From NCBI GenBank assembly GCA_029310945.1, contig JARJFC010000009.1, forward strand, positions 45,922-109,921: a stretch of DNA of 64,000 nucleotides. Direction: 5' to 3'. Origin of the DNA: Leptospira sp. 96542 (GTDB taxonomy: Bacteria > Spirochaetota > Leptospiria > Leptospirales > Leptospiraceae). Below the pieces are notes generated by a model. That model did no database searches, was not told the DNA's origin, and was given only the letters and a program-made list of their open reading frames with translations. A program made the translations under genes and the position numbers. Of the stretch, positions 8,840 to 20,245 are shown one piece after another; the first letter of the stretch is position 1; each line of letters opens with the position of its first letter.

Positions 8840-9568
8840 TTAGAAATAGACGTAACCATTATAGAAAAAATATGAACCAAGAGTGAGAAAAGACAACACT
8901 TTTGTCATTAGGACCGAACGTTTTCTGATAAGAAAGTCAACAAGCCCAAGAACCATTCCCAAAACGCCAAGGGCAAGTCCCAATACGACATAATCATAAT
9001 ATGTTTGGTAGACCAAGTACCCAAATCCTAGTCCGAGTGAAATATCCTGCAAATCACCCAAAACACGAGCTTTGAACCGAGGCCAAAGCGGACCCCTTGC
9101 CTCTCTTGCTTCCCTACGTTTTCGAAAAAAGCGTTGGAAACGGGTTTCCCTTACGATGCCGAAGATATTGTCATAGCGGGTCGACCCAAAATAGGGTGTT
9201 TTTTGGCGCTCTCGTCGCTCTGGATCGCTTTCAGGCTCAAAAGGGGGGTATATCTCATAGGCGCCGCCCAAACTCGCAAGAAGGTCTTTGTCAGGCAGAC
9301 TTGCAAAGTAGTCACGGAATGGCCAAATCTTTCGGAAGGCAGGGTACGCCCTACCTGCAGAGATATCTTTCTCTGAAAGTACGGCTCCATTTTTGACCGT
9401 TGCTCCGTACATTCTGCCTTTTTCTTCTTTGATTTCGACAGACAGACGAACAAGGCGTTCGTGGAAGTTGAATTCTGCCCCAAGGACATCCCCCAGAGGC
9501 GTTTCCATAGTGAAGGCTCGGATGAAACCTGGTGTGCGGGGTTTCTGTTTCCTCCAGATTTGTTTCAT
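8840..9568 (-). CDS. Conserved-looking protein with C-terminal membrane hairpin, unknown function
   Basis: A 242-residue protein. The N-terminal about 165 residues are soluble, very basic in places (FRKRREAREARG), and contain no motif I recognise. The C-terminal part has three hydrophobic segments (about residues 178-195, 197-215 and 222-240), ending in an aromatic-rich tail, YFFYNGYVYF. It lies between cheW and the COX24-like gene on the same strand. No function can be assigned. Confidence 0.6.
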   Translation of the reverse strand: MKQIWRKQKPRTPGFIRAFTMETPLGDVLGAEFNFHERLVRLSVEIKEEKGRMYGATVKNGAVLSEKDISAGRAYPAFRKIWPFRDYFASLPDKDLLASLGGAYEIYPPFEPESDPERRERQKTPYFGSTRYDNIFGIVRETRFQRFFRKRREAREARGPLWPRFKARVLGDLQDISLGLGFGYLVYQTYYDYVVLGLALGVLGMVLGLVDFLIRKRSVLMTKVLSFLTLGSYFFYNGYVYF

Positions 9569-9609
9569 AACAAATCTATCGGAGGAATTAGAAAGTCACT
9601 GAAGGAAGA

Positions 9610-9702
9610 TTATTTCTTCTTTTTGTGCCTGTTGGCTCTGCGTTTTTTCTTACGTTTGTGGGTTGCGATTTTTCTACGCTTTCTCTTTTTTCCGGAAGGC
9701 AT
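9610..9702 (-). CDS. 30-residue AURKAIP1/COX24-type basic protein (small ribosomal protein candidate)
   Basis: This tiny gene reads MPSGKKRKRRKIATHKRKKK, then ten more residues (RRANRHKKKK). A strong ribosome site, GGAGG, lies just upstream of the ATG at 9702. The pattern KKRKRRKIATHKRKK...RANRHKKK matches the short AURKAIP1/COX24 domain. In mitochondria that domain is the ribosomal protein mS38, and similar mini-proteins are annotated in several bacterial phyla. It probably binds the small ribosomal subunit; that is inference from family. Over half of its residues are Lys or Arg. Confidence 0.82.
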   Translation of the reverse strand: MPSGKKRKRRKIATHKRKKKRRANRHKKKK

Positions 9703-9738
9703 TCCTTCCTCCTTAATTCAGGCTGTTCTGTCAAATTT

Positions 9739-10809
9739 CTAGTCGAGGTACTTTTGTAAAACTTTATTTTTACGCATTGTGGATAACATTGCTTTGATCT
9801 CACCCACACCCTCACGAGAGGATACGAATAAAACATCTGGCTCTTCCACCACAATCAAATCCTTCACTCCCAAAAAGGCGATGAGTTCTTTTTGTACCGA
9901 AGAGATGTTGCCGGAAGATTTATGGTAGATAACTTCTTTGCCTTGGTGGTGGTTTTTGTCTTTGTCGCCAGGTAAAATTCGCTCCAGACTCATCCACGAA
10001 CCAACATCATCCCAATTGAAACTGGCTTCCACCATTCGGATTTTATTGGATTTTTCCATAATGGCCGTGTCAATTGCCTCCGAAGGCAATAATTGGAAGG
10101 CTGTTTTTAGATCGCCAAAACTTTTGAACGGAAACCCATTTTTCAAAGGGTGCAAAATATGCGGAGCATGGCGGTCAAGTTCAGAAAGAATGGTCTCCAC
10201 TCTGAATAAAAAGATTCCAGGGTTCCAATAAAAATTTTTCTTTTTGATGTATTTTAAGGCTGTCTTAAAATCAGGTTTTTCAAAAAAAGCTTTTACCGCA
10301 TAACCAACATCTGTTGGTTTTCCTGTGCTAATGTAGCCATAACCAATTTCCGGGCGATTGGGTTTTACACCTAGCAAAACCATTCCATATTCGGTTTCAA
10401 ATAATGCTTGCTCAATGGTCTTTGTAAAATTTTTAACAGGATCAATGAATGCATCCGCACTGAGTACAATTAAGTTAACATTGCCATATTTTTTTTGAAA
10501 ATAAAGTGCCGCAAGGGCAATGATGGGGGCTGTGTTTTTTCCTTCTGGCTCAATGATAAAATTGGTGGAAGGAAATTTAGGATCTTTTTTTAAAATTTCA
10601 GTTTTTAAAGTAGAATTTGTGCCAATGTAGATGCGGTCAAGGTTTGTTACCGTAAGGGCACGGTCGATGGTTTCTTTGAGAAGGGTTTTGTTCGAATAGA
10701 CCTTTTGGAGCTGTTTGGGGGAATTGGTTCTCGACCTAGGCCAAAACCTCTCCCCCTTTCCGCCAGCCATAATCAAAACAACAGGAGACTCTTTTGGTGA
10801 TTTTGCCAT
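9739..10809 (-). CDS. manC: Mannose-1-phosphate guanylyltransferase
   Basis: A 356-residue enzyme making GDP-mannose from GTP and mannose-1-phosphate. It shows the N-terminal pyrophosphorylase signature ([18 protein letters not shown], then SPKQ), [29 protein letters not shown], the substrate-loop WNPGIFLFR and NWDDVGSW. The length corresponds to the short, single-function type without the C-terminal phosphomannose isomerase domain. GDP-mannose feeds LPS or other surface glycan synthesis. It is on the same strand as hfq upstream. Confidence 0.92.
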   Translation of the reverse strand: MAKSPKESPVVLIMAGGKGERFWPRSRTNSPKQLQKVYSNKTLLKETIDRALTVTNLDRIYIGTNSTLKTEILKKDPKFPSTNFIIEPEGKNTAPIIALAALYFQKKYGNVNLIVLSADAFIDPVKNFTKTIEQALFETEYGMVLLGVKPNRPEIGYGYISTGKPTDVGYAVKAFFEKPDFKTALKYIKKKNFYWNPGIFLFRVETILSELDRHAPHILHPLKNGFPFKSFGDLKTAFQLLPSEAIDTAIMEKSNKIRMVEASFNWDDVGSWMSLERILPGDKDKNHHQGKEVIYHKSSGNISSVQKELIAFLGVKDLIVVEEPDVLFVSSREGVGEIKAMLSTMRKNKVLQKYLD

Positions 10810-10862
10810 AGGTTTGGTTGCCAGAATTTAGGAAGGCAGAGAAAGGAAAACCAGAAAAGGGT

Positions 10863-11114
10863 TTAAGCCGTCCCTGCCTCTTTTGTTCCTTCTTCGGAAT
10901 GCAATTTGATGGGTTTTGCGGGGATGATGGTGGAAATTGCGTGTTTGTAGACCAAATTTTGTTTACTATCGTTTTCGAGAATGATTGTAAAATTATCGAA
11001 ACTCACAACCTTACCTTTCAGTGGAACCCCATTTAACAAGTATATAGTGAGATCTATCTTTTCCTTCCTTGCAGTGTTTAAGAGTTGGTCTTGGATGTTA
11101 TTTTTTGCCGACAT
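10863..11114 (-). CDS. hfq: RNA chaperone Hfq
   Basis: An 83-residue Sm-like protein. The N-terminus [14 protein letters not shown] and the Sm1 motif ([20 protein letters not shown], then DNFTIIL) are canonical. The Sm2 motif YKHAISTI contains the family's KH pair. Hfq forms a hexamer that pairs small RNAs with mRNAs. The gene follows miaA by 23 bases, the same miaA-hfq order as in many Gram-negative bacteria, which supports the call. Confidence 0.95.
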   Translation of the reverse strand: MSAKNNIQDQLLNTARKEKIDLTIYLLNGVPLKGKVVSFDNFTIILENDSKQNLVYKHAISTIIPAKPIKLHSEEGTKEAGTA

Positions 11115-11137
11115 TGGAAATTCCCGAGTGTTTTTCT

Positions 11138-12022
11138 CTATTTTATATTTTTAAATACTTTGACTGCATCGGCATAGGAAATCGCGGAAAGGATTGGATC
11201 TTTTTTGAACCAAGTGATCTGTCGTTTCGCATAATTCCTATGGCTTTGTGCCAAGCGGTCAAGGAATGTATTACGGTCGATCCTTCCATTTAGGAAATCA
11301 AGCGCAAAATTATAGCCCAAAGACCGAAGCCCAGGGCAATCGGCACCGTAAATTTCTAAAACTCTTTTGCATTCGATGAGCATCCCTTCCGCAATGGCTG
11401 AGACACGCTCATTGATGCGTGCATAGAGTTCGGGTCTTGGGTGGTTGATCCAATGCCCCACAACTCTTAGATCTGGGTTTTGTGCCAGATAACCCCCTAC
11501 CTGTGATTTGGAAACTTCCGACCACAAAATCCCAGTCAATACAACTTCCAAGGCACGACGGATCCGATACCCGTCTTTGGGAGAGAGTGATTCCGAAGCC
11601 ATTGGATCTTTTTCCTTTAAGATCTGAGAAGCCTCTTCCAAAGGAAGATCCAAAACATATCGTTTTGTGGATTCGGGTACAAAAGGTACGGGAAACATCC
11701 CCAAAAGAAAGGCTCGCAAATAAAACCCTGTTCCACAAACGATGAAAGGAATTTTGCCCCTGTTCCGGATGTCCTCCATGGCTTCTTTTGCAAGGATCGA
11801 AAACTGGTTTGCATTGGGGGATTCGCCTGCAGATAGAAACCCCACTAGGTGGTGACGGATGTAATTTTTTTCTTCCGTTGTAGGGGAAGTTGTGCCTACT
11901 GGGAGATCCCAGTAGACTTGTCGCGAGTCAAAAGAAATAATTTCAAAACGATTGGGGTCTAAGATTTGCGTGAGAGCGGTTTTACCGGAACCAGTTGGTC
12001 CACCAAGGATGGGGAGGATCAC
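11138..12022 (-). CDS. miaA: tRNA dimethylallyltransferase MiaA
   Basis: A 294-residue enzyme that adds dimethylallyl to A37 of tRNAs reading UNN codons. The P-loop [12 protein letters not shown] lies at residues 7-18, followed by the family motif [15 protein letters not shown] and the [10 protein letters not shown] block. RHHLVGF and a C-terminal [15 protein letters not shown] are also typical. The start is a GTG at 12022, overlapping the stop of the upstream gene by 4 bases (GTGA). It is co-transcribed with hfq downstream. Confidence 0.94.
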   Translation of the reverse strand: MILPILGGPTGSGKTALTQILDPNRFEIISFDSRQVYWDLPVGTTSPTTEEKNYIRHHLVGFLSAGESPNANQFSILAKEAMEDIRNRGKIPFIVCGTGFYLRAFLLGMFPVPFVPESTKRYVLDLPLEEASQILKEKDPMASESLSPKDGYRIRRALEVVLTGILWSEVSKSQVGGYLAQNPDLRVVGHWINHPRPELYARINERVSAIAEGMLIECKRVLEIYGADCPGLRSLGYNFALDFLNGRIDRNTFLDRLAQSHRNYAKRQITWFKKDPILSAISYADAVKVFKNIK

Positions 12023-12528
12023 TCCTCTTCCTCAGTAGCGACCTCCTCTTCTTCGGTCTCTTCCAATTCTTCCGTCTCTTCTAAGAGTTCATCATCTTCA
12101 ATGACAGGCTCTTCCTCTTCTTCCACTTCATATTCTGACTGGCGGAGGGCAGCCATCCTCGATTTGATGGCAGGTTTTGCCAACTGGTCTGCTCCACATT
12201 TGGGGCATTTTTTTTCAGGTTTGTTCAAATCATAAAATTTTGTGGCACAGGAATAACAGGAAAATTTTTTACCCAAAGGTCCGTGGGCGGCAATGAGTTC
12301 CGCTTTTGTCGGAGACTTGGTTTGGGCTGTGCCTGCACTGGGGGGTTTTTCCTTTGCCTGTGGTCTTGCCAGAGCCATCGGTTTGCCCTTGGGTTGTACG
12401 GCGGTGCCAACCTTTTTTTTATCATCCTTCTTCGGAGGAGATTTGGAGTCCTTGGGGGACTTTTCCTTTGGGACCACCTTCTTTTTCGGTGGAGGAGCTT
12501 GTTTCTTGACTGCTTTTTTTGCGACCAT
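12019..12528 (-). CDS. FYDLN-type zinc-ribbon protein with charged tails
   Basis: The frame is open to a GTG at 12564, but the ATG at 12528 ([17 protein letters not shown]) is the better start; this gives 169 residues. The N-terminal half is a Lys/Pro-rich tract. The middle holds [29 protein letters not shown] as two CxxC knuckles around the FYDLN box, the signature of a small zinc-ribbon family. The C-terminal about 40 residues are nearly all Glu/Asp. It resembles a nucleic-acid or polymerase-associated factor, but its function is unknown. It is coupled to miaA. Confidence 0.75.
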   Translation of the reverse strand: MVAKKAVKKQAPPPKKKVVPKEKSPKDSKSPPKKDDKKKVGTAVQPKGKPMALARPQAKEKPPSAGTAQTKSPTKAELIAAHGPLGKKFSCYSCATKFYDLNKPEKKCPKCGADQLAKPAIKSRMAALRQSEYEVEEEEEPVIEDDELLEETEELEETEEEEVATEEEE

Positions 12529-12632
12529 AATCGTATTTTTGACAGTGTTGGAAAACCCTGTCACGGGACAACCTTTTTGAAATTGGACGGTTTTCTCCTG
12601 GATGAAAAATAGTGGAAAGTTTTTTTTTTATT

Positions 12633-13394
12633 ATGGCTCATTTAAGTGTCAACGTAAACAAGATTGCTACCCTCAGGAATTCGCGTGGTGGAAATATCCC
12701 CGATCTACTGCAAATTTCTGGAATGATTTTAGATTCAGGGGCAGATGGGATCACAATCCACCCCCGCGAAGATGAAAGGCATATCACGAAGGAAGATGTA
12801 TTCGCCCTTTCCGATTTTTTAAAAAATTACAACCATACGAAAAAAACAAATAAGGAGTTCAACATCGAAGGGGAACCGAGCCAACGATTTTTGGACATCG
12901 TCCTTGCCGTAAAACCAAACCAAGTTACCCTCGTGCCAGTCACCCCTGGTGAAATCACATCTGACCATGGTTTTGCACTTAAGGATCCTTCTGTGCGGAG
13001 CTCCTTAGAACCCATCATCCAAAAAATCAAAGCTGAGAACATGCGTGTTTCTCTGTTTATGGAAACAGATATGTCTTCCTATTCCATCGCAAAAGAGATT
13101 GGTGCCGATCGGATCGAATTGTACACGGGTCCATTCGCCCATGTTTACGATGAATCAGAAGAATTGGGAAAAAAAATATTTTTGGATTTTATTCATGCCG
13201 CAGAAGCGGCAAGCAAACTTGGGTTAGGTGTCAATGCGGGACATGATTTGGACACAAATAATCTAAAAGTTTTTTCAAAGCTCCCCCACCTAATGGAAGT
13301 TTCTATCGGGCATCGGTTGGTATCCCAAAGCCTAGTGGATGGAATTGAAAAGACAATCAAACAGTATCTTAAAATTCTTTCGCCAAATGTCTGA
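12633..13394 (+). CDS. pdxJ: Pyridoxine 5'-phosphate synthase PdxJ
   Basis: A 253-residue TIM-barrel enzyme that condenses 3-amino-2-oxopropyl phosphate with deoxyxylulose 5-phosphate to form pyridoxine 5'-phosphate. The frame runs upstream to 12612, but MAHLSVNVNKIATLRNSRGG from the ATG at 12633 matches the family N-terminus. DGITIHPREDERHI, VTLVPVTPGEITSDHG, RIELYTGPFAH and VNAGHDLDTNNL are the conserved active-site blocks. Asn replaces the usual Asp in the 'NVDH' position (NVNK). The 3' end overlaps the convergent lipoprotein gene by 26 bases. Confidence 0.94.
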   Translation: MAHLSVNVNKIATLRNSRGGNIPDLLQISGMILDSGADGITIHPREDERHITKEDVFALSDFLKNYNHTKKTNKEFNIEGEPSQRFLDIVLAVKPNQVTLVPVTPGEITSDHGFALKDPSVRSSLEPIIQKIKAENMRVSLFMETDMSSYSIAKEIGADRIELYTGPFAHVYDESEELGKKIFLDFIHAAEAASKLGLGVNAGHDLDTNNLKVFSKLPHLMEVSIGHRLVSQSLVDGIEKTIKQYLKILSPNV

Positions 13395-14298
13395 CCTGAA
13401 CATAACTTGGATCTTGTTCAAGTAAAAGTTTTGCCGAACGTTCCAAAGCCAAAGCAAGGTTTGCTTCGGCCTTCCCCCTTCGTTTGGCATTGGCAATCTC
13501 TGCTAAAAATATTCGGAGCGAATTCCGAGCGGAAGATTCGTTTCCTGACTTTGCGGCTTCTTTTAGTTTTCGCCAAGACTGAGTGATTTGTATTTTGGAA
13601 TCTTCCTTCTCCTTTCCAAGTTCACCACTATGAAAGGAACGGGTGTCCCAAATTTTGTGGTATGGATCCGACTTCATTTGGTCAGCAAGAAGACGTTCTC
13701 TATAGGAAATGGAATTTTGAGGCAAGGATTGGATCACCTCTGCTTGTTTGGTGGGTTCCAATTTGGTAAAACACTCCGCCAAAATCCCACGCCTAAGGGA
13801 TTCCTTCGTGAGAACACCTTCTTTTGCCAAATAGAAAAATTCATCCTTGTCGGGTGTTCCACCTGATTGGCAGATTTTGGTTGTCTCAGTAAAACGAGCC
13901 ATCACCTCACCTTCTTTGGATTTTTGTTTGAGATGTTTTAAATTGCCTGATCTTTCGGCAGACAAACGAACCATATTTTTGTACAAACTGTCCTGGGGAT
14001 TTTTTTCAGAAGCTTTCGTGAATGCAGTGTAACTATCGGTGAAATTGCCTCGGTTGTATTCGATGAGACCCCAGGTGTAACACAAAAACCCATCGTCAGT
14101 GTCTTTTGTTCGACAAACATAGCGTAGGCGAGAAAGAGCTTCTTCCCTGGTTTCTTGCGATTCCCAAACATCGAGAAGGATTTCCTCCAAGAATGAGAGT
14201 GTTTCTAGGCTGTAGGGATCATTTGTGGGGTTCTTTTGGGGTTTGGCACAAAAAAACCCTACAAAAAATACGAAAATCAGGAAGCCAAACGGTCTCAT
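13369..14298 (-). CDS. Lipoprotein with TPR-like helices, unknown function
   Basis: Starts at ATG 14298; a GTG one codon upstream is also possible. Residues 1-17 are a signal peptide ending FVGFFC, with the lipid-modified Cys followed by AKPQKNP. The 309-residue protein contains a TPR-like unit, YTWGLIEYNRGNFTDSYTAF, then further helices up to the basic C-terminus. It is probably an outer- or inner-membrane-anchored periplasmic lipoprotein. No function can be assigned. The stop lies inside the end of pdxJ (convergent overlap). Confidence 0.68.
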   Translation of the reverse strand: MRPFGFLIFVFFVGFFCAKPQKNPTNDPYSLETLSFLEEILLDVWESQETREEALSRLRYVCRTKDTDDGFLCYTWGLIEYNRGNFTDSYTAFTKASEKNPQDSLYKNMVRLSAERSGNLKHLKQKSKEGEVMARFTETTKICQSGGTPDKDEFFYLAKEGVLTKESLRRGILAECFTKLEPTKQAEVIQSLPQNSISYRERLLADQMKSDPYHKIWDTRSFHSGELGKEKEDSKIQITQSWRKLKEAAKSGNESSARNSLRIFLAEIANAKRRGKAEANLALALERSAKLLLEQDPSYVQVRHLAKEF

Positions 14299-14409
14299 CA
14301 CCCTGTCTATTGGAAAAGAAAGCCAAGTTTTGTCCTGATTTTTTTGAGTTGCCTACACTCCAAAATCAAGATTTCTTAGGAAAATCAATCTACTGAATCG
14401 AGTAACCCA

Positions 14410-16248
14410 TTGAAACGAATTGTTTATTCACTCTCCTTTTTAACCCTTTTTAGTTTTTTAATGCCAGTGGGGTTCATTTCTTGCGAACCAGAGGCCAAAA
14501 AAGCACCGAAGCGCATCACAGATTTCACCTACCAAGACTTTGAAAATGTAGTCCAAGCTGTGGATAAGTACTATATCGACAAAAATACCAACAAAAACCG
14601 AGCATTCACCGATGCGGCTGCATTTGCCGTCCTCAGTTTGCCGCATCCATTGTATCTGTATCCAGAAAGTTATTTCAACGAAAGGGAAAAATACGAAGAC
14701 AAGGCGGACATCTTTCCTGGTAAGTCTTTTAAAATTTCACCCTCGGATAAATTTGTTCTGTTTGATCCCGATTACGACGAAGTGGAAAAAATCCAGAAAG
14801 AGAAACTGAAAAAAAACGAAAATAAAAAACTTTCCGATGAAGAAGTGAAAAAACTCATCGAAAAAGAAAAACTTAAAAAATCAGTGATCTCCGCAAAATG
14901 GGAAGAAATCAATTTTTCCAAAAAAGAATTCGATCGTATCATCGCCTATCTCAAAGACAATTTAGACAAATACAAAACTCCTGTTTTAAAAGGTCTTGTG
15001 GAAGTGGATGGTGAATTACCAGAAGAAGAACTCGATGATAAAAAAGAATTCACCATGGAACAAGTGTTTCTCGCCGCTGCCAATGGTTATTTGAATTCAC
15101 TCGATCCACATTCCAATGTTTTCCTAAAAGAAATTTGGGAAGAGTCAATGGCAAAAATCAATGATGGGTCTTTTGAAGGCATTGGTGCCATTCTCTCTGG
15201 TGGTGGGAGCCGCGAGGTTGTGGTGGAAAATCCTCTCGAAGGTAGCCCTGCCGTCAAAGCAGGAGTTCGCAGTGGAGATTCGATCCTTGCAGTGGATGGT
15301 AAGATCATAAAAAATTTATCCCTTGATAAAGTGGTCAAAAAAATCAAAGGCCCAAAAGGAACCAAGGTGGTTCTCACAGTCAAACGAAAGGGCAATACAG
15401 GCAATATTGACATCGAAGTGGTGCGTGATAAAATCACTATCCGAAATGTCTCCTATCACTTGTTAAAAGAAAATCCACAAGTGGGTTACATCAAACTAAC
15501 TGGTTTTGTGAAAGCACAAGGTGAAGAACCTGTAGACAACCAAATTGTAAAAGGTTTACGGGCACTTGAACTCGAAGCCAAAGAAAATGGAAAAGAACTC
15601 AAGGCACTCGTGCTTGATTTAAGAAATAATTCAGGTGGTTATTTGGATCTTGCCATAGACATTGCCGATATGTTCATCGAAAAAGGGCTCATTGTTTCCA
15701 CGAAAGTTCCGAACAGAAGCCCTGAAGAAGCTACGGCTCGCATCAAAGACATCACAAACCTACCTCTAGTGGTTCTCATCAATTCCAAATCGGCATCGGC
15801 TTCAGAAATTGTGGCAAGTGCCATCCAACACCATGGTCGAGGGATTTTAATGGGAGAACGAACATTCGGTAAGGCCACAGTTCAAAAACTAATGGATCTA
15901 CCAGGTAACTCTGATTATGTGCTAAAAATCACAAACTCTCGCTATTACTCACCTTCTGGTAAAACCATACAAGTTGTGGGTGTCACTCCCGACATCGAAG
16001 TATCCGAAGAAGCAGACGGTAGTTTCCCATTCCGTTACCGTGAGGAAGATATGTGGAACCACCTTCCAAAAATCCCTTATGATGGAGTTGTTAAATCAAA
16101 GTTCAATATTGAAGCTATCAGAGAGTATGCCAAAAAACATGGCAAGGCTGATACTTTTATCAAAAATCATTCAAACGACGCCATCAAACCCGATTACCTT
16201 CTCATCCGTAGTTTGGACTATATAGAAGGTATGTTGAATACCAAGTGA
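14410..16248 (+). CDS. ctpA: C-terminal processing protease CtpA (S41), lipoprotein-like
   Basis: A 612-residue periplasmic serine protease that trims C-terminal tails. It starts at TTG 14410. Residues 1-25 are a signal peptide ending FISC, so the enzyme is probably lipid-anchored. A charged Lys-rich insertion (about 125-160) precedes the PDZ domain (about 255-325). The S41 catalytic core has [16 protein letters not shown] and the dyad Ser463 ([11 protein letters not shown]) and Lys488 ([11 protein letters not shown]), 25 residues apart as in the family. nadB starts within its stop codon. Confidence 0.9.
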   Translation: MKRIVYSLSFLTLFSFLMPVGFISCEPEAKKAPKRITDFTYQDFENVVQAVDKYYIDKNTNKNRAFTDAAAFAVLSLPHPLYLYPESYFNEREKYEDKADIFPGKSFKISPSDKFVLFDPDYDEVEKIQKEKLKKNENKKLSDEEVKKLIEKEKLKKSVISAKWEEINFSKKEFDRIIAYLKDNLDKYKTPVLKGLVEVDGELPEEELDDKKEFTMEQVFLAAANGYLNSLDPHSNVFLKEIWEESMAKINDGSFEGIGAILSGGGSREVVVENPLEGSPAVKAGVRSGDSILAVDGKIIKNLSLDKVVKKIKGPKGTKVVLTVKRKGNTGNIDIEVVRDKITIRNVSYHLLKENPQVGYIKLTGFVKAQGEEPVDNQIVKGLRALELEAKENGKELKALVLDLRNNSGGYLDLAIDIADMFIEKGLIVSTKVPNRSPEEATARIKDITNLPLVVLINSKSASASEIVASAIQHHGRGILMGERTFGKATVQKLMDLPGNSDYVLKITNSRYYSPSGKTIQVVGVTPDIEVSEEADGSFPFRYREEDMWNHLPKIPYDGVVKSKFNIEAIREYAKKHGKADTFIKNHSNDAIKPDYLLIRSLDYIEGMLNTK

Positions 16249-17846
16249 CCCGGATCAAAGCCGATTTTTTAATCATCGGAAGTGGGGTGAGCGGGCTTTT
16301 TACAGCTCTCAAACTTGCCCCCATGGGTTCTGTGGTTGTGGTCACAAAAAAATCAGACTACGAATCCAATACCAATTATGCACAAGGGGGCATTGCCTCC
16401 GTGTTTGGCGATAAAGATCAATTTGAAGAACATATAAAAGACACTCTCGAAGCAGGTGCTGGTCTTTGTGACCCAGAAGCCGTCCGTGTGCTTGTAGAAG
16501 AAGGCCCAACGAGAGTTAGAGAATTACTCGATTTCGGAGTGCCATTTACCCGCGACGAATCTGGCGGACTCGACCTTGCCCGTGAAGGTGGTCATAGCCA
16601 ACATAGGATCGTTCACTCCAAAGATCGAACGGGGAGTGCCGTAGAACAATCGCTACTTGATAGAGTCCATGCAAATAAAAATATTCAAATTTTGGAAAAC
16701 CATGCCTGTGTAGACCTAATCACCAAACACCAACTACGTGGAAAAGATCATCTCCCGCTCCGTTGTTATGGAGCCTACATTGTGGACACAGAAACCTGTG
16801 AAGTTTTCCCTGTGGTGGCAAAAAAAACAATCCTTGCCACAGGTGGTGCGGGCCAAGTTTATCTCCATACAACCAATCCTGATATTGCAACAGGTGACGG
16901 GGTAGCAAGCGCATACCGTGCGGGCGCCGTTGTTAAAAATATGGAATTTTACCAGTTCCACCCAACATCCCTCTTTCATGAACAGGGCAATAGTTTTCTC
17001 ATATCAGAAGCGGTCAGAGGACATGGCGGGATTCTCCGAGAGATCAGCGGCCGACCCTTTATGAAAGATTACCATGAAATGGGCGAACTTGCACCTCGTG
17101 ATATTGTCGCCCGAGCCATTGATGATACCATGAAAAAGAGAGGGGAACCGCATGTGCTTCTCGACATCACACATAGACCTGCCAATGATATCATCAGCCA
17201 CTTTCCATCGATTTATGAACGTTGCAAAAAACTTGGTATCGATATCACAACCGATCCTATCCCCGTCGTACCAGCTGCTCATTATATGTGCGGTGGTGTG
17301 GCAACAGATCTACTTGGACGTACGAATATAGCCGACTTATACGCTTGTGGCGAAACCACTTGTACAGGAGTGCATGGAGGCAATCGTTTGGCATCCAACA
17401 GCCTCCTCGAATGTTTGGTATTTTCTCACCGCATAGCAGGCGATATTGGGTCTCAGGGGAAGCTGGAATTTGCTCTTGAATCGGCAGAAATCCCAGATTG
17501 GAATAAGGAAGGAACCACAAACACAGAAGAATGGGTTCTCATTTCTCATGATTTGGTTGAAATCAAAACCATTATGAGTAATTATGTGGGGATAGTTCGC
17601 TCTAACATGCGTTTGGAGAGAGCTCTTCGACGCCTTAAACTCATTTCAGAAGAAGTGAAAGATTATTACAACCGAACCACAGTTTCGATTGAACTTTTGG
17701 AACTTCGTAACCTCGTAAAAGTTGCTGAATTGATTGTGAGATCTGCTTTACTACGAAAAGAAAGTCGAGGCCTGCATTTTAGTACCGATTACCCTGAGGA
17801 TAGAACTCCTTCGAGAGCGGACACAGTGTTACTCCATAAACTTTAG
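16245..17846 (+). CDS. nadB: L-aspartate oxidase NadB
   Basis: A 533-residue FAD enzyme oxidising L-aspartate to iminoaspartate, the first step of de novo NAD synthesis. It has the FAD-binding [16 protein letters not shown] at the N-terminus and then [38 protein letters not shown] and the C-terminal [17 protein letters not shown] are typical flavoprotein motifs. The start is GTG 16245, overlapping the ctpA stop by 4 bases. nadA and nadC are not in the window. Its end overlaps the convergent PEGA gene by 4 bases. Confidence 0.94.
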   Translation: MTRIKADFLIIGSGVSGLFTALKLAPMGSVVVVTKKSDYESNTNYAQGGIASVFGDKDQFEEHIKDTLEAGAGLCDPEAVRVLVEEGPTRVRELLDFGVPFTRDESGGLDLAREGGHSQHRIVHSKDRTGSAVEQSLLDRVHANKNIQILENHACVDLITKHQLRGKDHLPLRCYGAYIVDTETCEVFPVVAKKTILATGGAGQVYLHTTNPDIATGDGVASAYRAGAVVKNMEFYQFHPTSLFHEQGNSFLISEAVRGHGGILREISGRPFMKDYHEMGELAPRDIVARAIDDTMKKRGEPHVLLDITHRPANDIISHFPSIYERCKKLGIDITTDPIPVVPAAHYMCGGVATDLLGRTNIADLYACGETTCTGVHGGNRLASNSLLECLVFSHRIAGDIGSQGKLEFALESAEIPDWNKEGTTNTEEWVLISHDLVEIKTIMSNYVGIVRSNMRLERALRRLKLISEEVKDYYNRTTVSIELLELRNLVKVAELIVRSALLRKESRGLHFSTDYPEDRTPSRADTVLLHKL

Positions 17847-19477
17847 AATTGCATATTAAATTTTGCGTAACTATAACTTTCTATCGAATTTTGAGTGTTA
17901 AATGAGGAACCAGGGCTTGTCGGCAACTGACCAAGTTCAAAAAAACCGTCTTCCATTCCCATTACATAAAATGTAACTGCCGTAACGAGCATGAGTCCAA
18001 TTCCAATGACCATTGGTCCCGCCACCAATTGCCGATTCCTGCGGTCTTCGACAGGCAAAGTACCCGCCATACGTTTATAAAACCGACCCTTTTCTTCTGC
18101 CGCATCTATAATAGCATTCTGCGTTGTATACCATAGTAAAAACTCATTTGGGTTGGTTTCATAGAAGCGAGCAATTGCAGAAGCATTCACCAATTCCACC
18201 TGGGGTCTTGCTGCCTCGTAAGCTTGCCTCGACGCATAATTCAAATATAAATACCCTGCATAAAACAGTAAAGAACCATACAATGAATAGGTGGCAAAAT
18301 CTTTATAAGTATGATCTAAAAATACGTTTTGTTTATTCTTATAATAAATTTCTGAATTGCCTGGAAACATCTGAATATGTTTTGAAATTTCAACCCCGTC
18401 CAAACCTTCTACGTCTACAAATTGGTCGATATAACCCTCTCTCGACAAACGAAGCCTGTTCATACCTTTGGGGATTGAGACTTTTTTAAGAGGAGTTTTG
18501 CCCAAATATTGTATGCCTAAATAAACATCGGACTCTTCATTGGCAGTTACGGTTAAATAGGATACATTCTGTATTGGCGATAGTTTAACATCCGTTTGGA
18601 AGAGTTTGTCTTTTTCCAAATAAATGTCTGCTTTATAAGGAAAAAAACCTTCTTTAAAAACAAATAAGGAACGTCTGCCAATGGGAAATTTTTTGTTCAG
18701 CAAAGGAGTTTTGCCCAAATACACACCATCCAAATATACAAGTGCTGAATCTGTTCCTATCGTTTCCACTTGAATCAAGGTTGTTTCTTTGCCTTGTAGT
18801 TTTTGCCGGATGGACTCGCCAATGGGGCTCATTTCTTGGTAGGCTCGAATAAGTGATGTTTTGTGTTCTGCTTCAAAATACTTTCCATCGTGTTCGTCAA
18901 ACAGATGAATATTTACTTTCAATTCAGGTTCCAAAATTTGGTATTCGCCAGAAAGAACGTAATCACAATCATTTTGAGATGCAATAAAAAATGAATCTTC
19001 CTTTCTGGGAGGAGTTTTTTCCAAAAGTTGTTTGATCTTTAGTTTTACATACCTCGGGTCTTTTTCGGGAGTGATTATTTTTTTACCCGACCGAACATCC
19101 ATTAAATCTTTTTCGTCGATAATGTCTTTTTTTCGTTTTTTGACATTCGGCTCAAACTCATCAATTTTTTCTTGGAGAGTTTTGATTGGATTATTGCCAA
19201 AAGGATGGTAAACAACATCTGGCTTTGGATATTCCACATAAGTATATTCAAGACTTCGTAATTCAGAAATAATAACTGACGGCAACCCTTTGTCTAAATA
19301 TTCAAATTTTTTGTCTGGAGTGTTTGTTCTAAAAGGAAAAATACAAAGGGTTCTGGATTTTTCATACTGCACAGTTCCGCGGTAACTTTGTTCTGGAAAT
19401 TTATAAAATTGGTCAATGGCTCCAAGAGAAGGAGTGATCATTCCAATGAGTGCGAGTATGGAACAAAACTTTTTCAT
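17843..19477 (-). CDS. Exported PEGA-domain protein with C-terminal membrane segments
   Basis: A 544-residue protein with a signal peptide ([20 protein letters not shown]). Two PEGA repeats are visible: [21 protein letters not shown] with [12 protein letters not shown] (about 235-275), and [21 protein letters not shown] with LRLSREGY (about 320-360). Hydrophobic segments follow near 400-415 and 485-505. PEGA domains are beta modules of surface-associated proteins. It is the last gene of the operon, directly after the two permeases (0 bases), so it may act with them. Function unknown. Confidence 0.72.
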   Translation of the reverse strand: MKKFCSILALIGMITPSLGAIDQFYKFPEQSYRGTVQYEKSRTLCIFPFRTNTPDKKFEYLDKGLPSVIISELRSLEYTYVEYPKPDVVYHPFGNNPIKTLQEKIDEFEPNVKKRKKDIIDEKDLMDVRSGKKIITPEKDPRYVKLKIKQLLEKTPPRKEDSFFIASQNDCDYVLSGEYQILEPELKVNIHLFDEHDGKYFEAEHKTSLIRAYQEMSPIGESIRQKLQGKETTLIQVETIGTDSALVYLDGVYLGKTPLLNKKFPIGRRSLFVFKEGFFPYKADIYLEKDKLFQTDVKLSPIQNVSYLTVTANEESDVYLGIQYLGKTPLKKVSIPKGMNRLRLSREGYIDQFVDVEGLDGVEISKHIQMFPGNSEIYYKNKQNVFLDHTYKDFATYSLYGSLLFYAGYLYLNYASRQAYEAARPQVELVNASAIARFYETNPNEFLLWYTTQNAIIDAAEEKGRFYKRMAGTLPVEDRRNRQLVAGPMVIGIGLMLVTAVTFYVMGMEDGFFELGQLPTSPGSSFNTQNSIESYSYAKFNMQF

Positions 19478-20245
19478 TTATTTTGAATCATTTCCCAAAC
19501 TATAAACCAATGCTAAAATGGCAAGCATTGGGAGTAAAACCGAAACAGGACTTTGGTCAAAATAATCCTTCGAAAAGGAAATTTGTTCACCAAGCCCAGG
19601 ACCAAAATCTCCAAGTGTTACTTGTACACCTAGGTAGGAAAATAAGGCTGTTGTCATCACAACCGCAGGTAAACCCGATAAAAATAAAAATGCAAATAAA
19701 GATTTTAAAGCAGGAAAATAATGAAAATAAACAATCTGCAGTGAACTCGCACCCATGAGTTTCGATGAAACAATGTATCCACTATTTTTTAATTCGCGCA
19801 TTTTTGAAAGTATGGTTTCATACACAAGCGCCCAATCAGATACTACAATGGCAATGATGACCGATAACTTCCATTCTGGTAAAAATGTGATCACCACCAA
19901 AGCAACCAAAAGAGATGGAATGGCCAAAAAAACAGAAGACAGAGCTGATAAAAACGACTCAGTCAATTGATTCGAAAACTGAGACAACGATGCAAATAAA
20001 AACGCAAATAAAACAGTGAGTATCCGGGCGGGCAAAACCACAAGGATGGTGGATAACGATCCATAAGCGAATAAGGAGAAGTTATCTCGACCAAGCCTAT
20101 CTGTCCCCAAAATATGTCCTGGGTTAAAAACCCCCAGATGATTGGAGCCTAGGTCTACATAATTGGGTGGTGATTGGAAAATAACTCCCAAAAACACTAA
20201 AAGTCCAAAGAGAATTCGTATAATCAGTCGAAAGGATATAGGCAC
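19478..20245 (-). CDS. ABC transporter permease, OppC/DppC type
   Basis: A 255-residue inner-membrane permease with about six hydrophobic segments. The N-terminal HILGTDRLGRDNFSLFAYGS is the hallmark of the OppC/DppC/NikC permeases. The cytoplasmic coupling loop reads YETILSKMRELKNSGYIVSSKLMGAS. It begins with GTG at 20245, immediately after the stop of the OppB-type gene. No substrate-binding protein or ATPase is encoded beside it, so the substrate (peptide, nickel or other) cannot be inferred. Confidence 0.85.
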   Translation of the reverse strand: MPISFRLIIRILFGLLVFLGVIFQSPPNYVDLGSNHLGVFNPGHILGTDRLGRDNFSLFAYGSLSTILVVLPARILTVLFAFLFASLSQFSNQLTESFLSALSSVFLAIPSLLVALVVITFLPEWKLSVIIAIVVSDWALVYETILSKMRELKNSGYIVSSKLMGASSLQIVYFHYFPALKSLFAFLFLSGLPAVVMTTALFSYLGVQVTLGDFGPGLGEQISFSKDYFDQSPVSVLLPMLAILALVYSLGNDSK

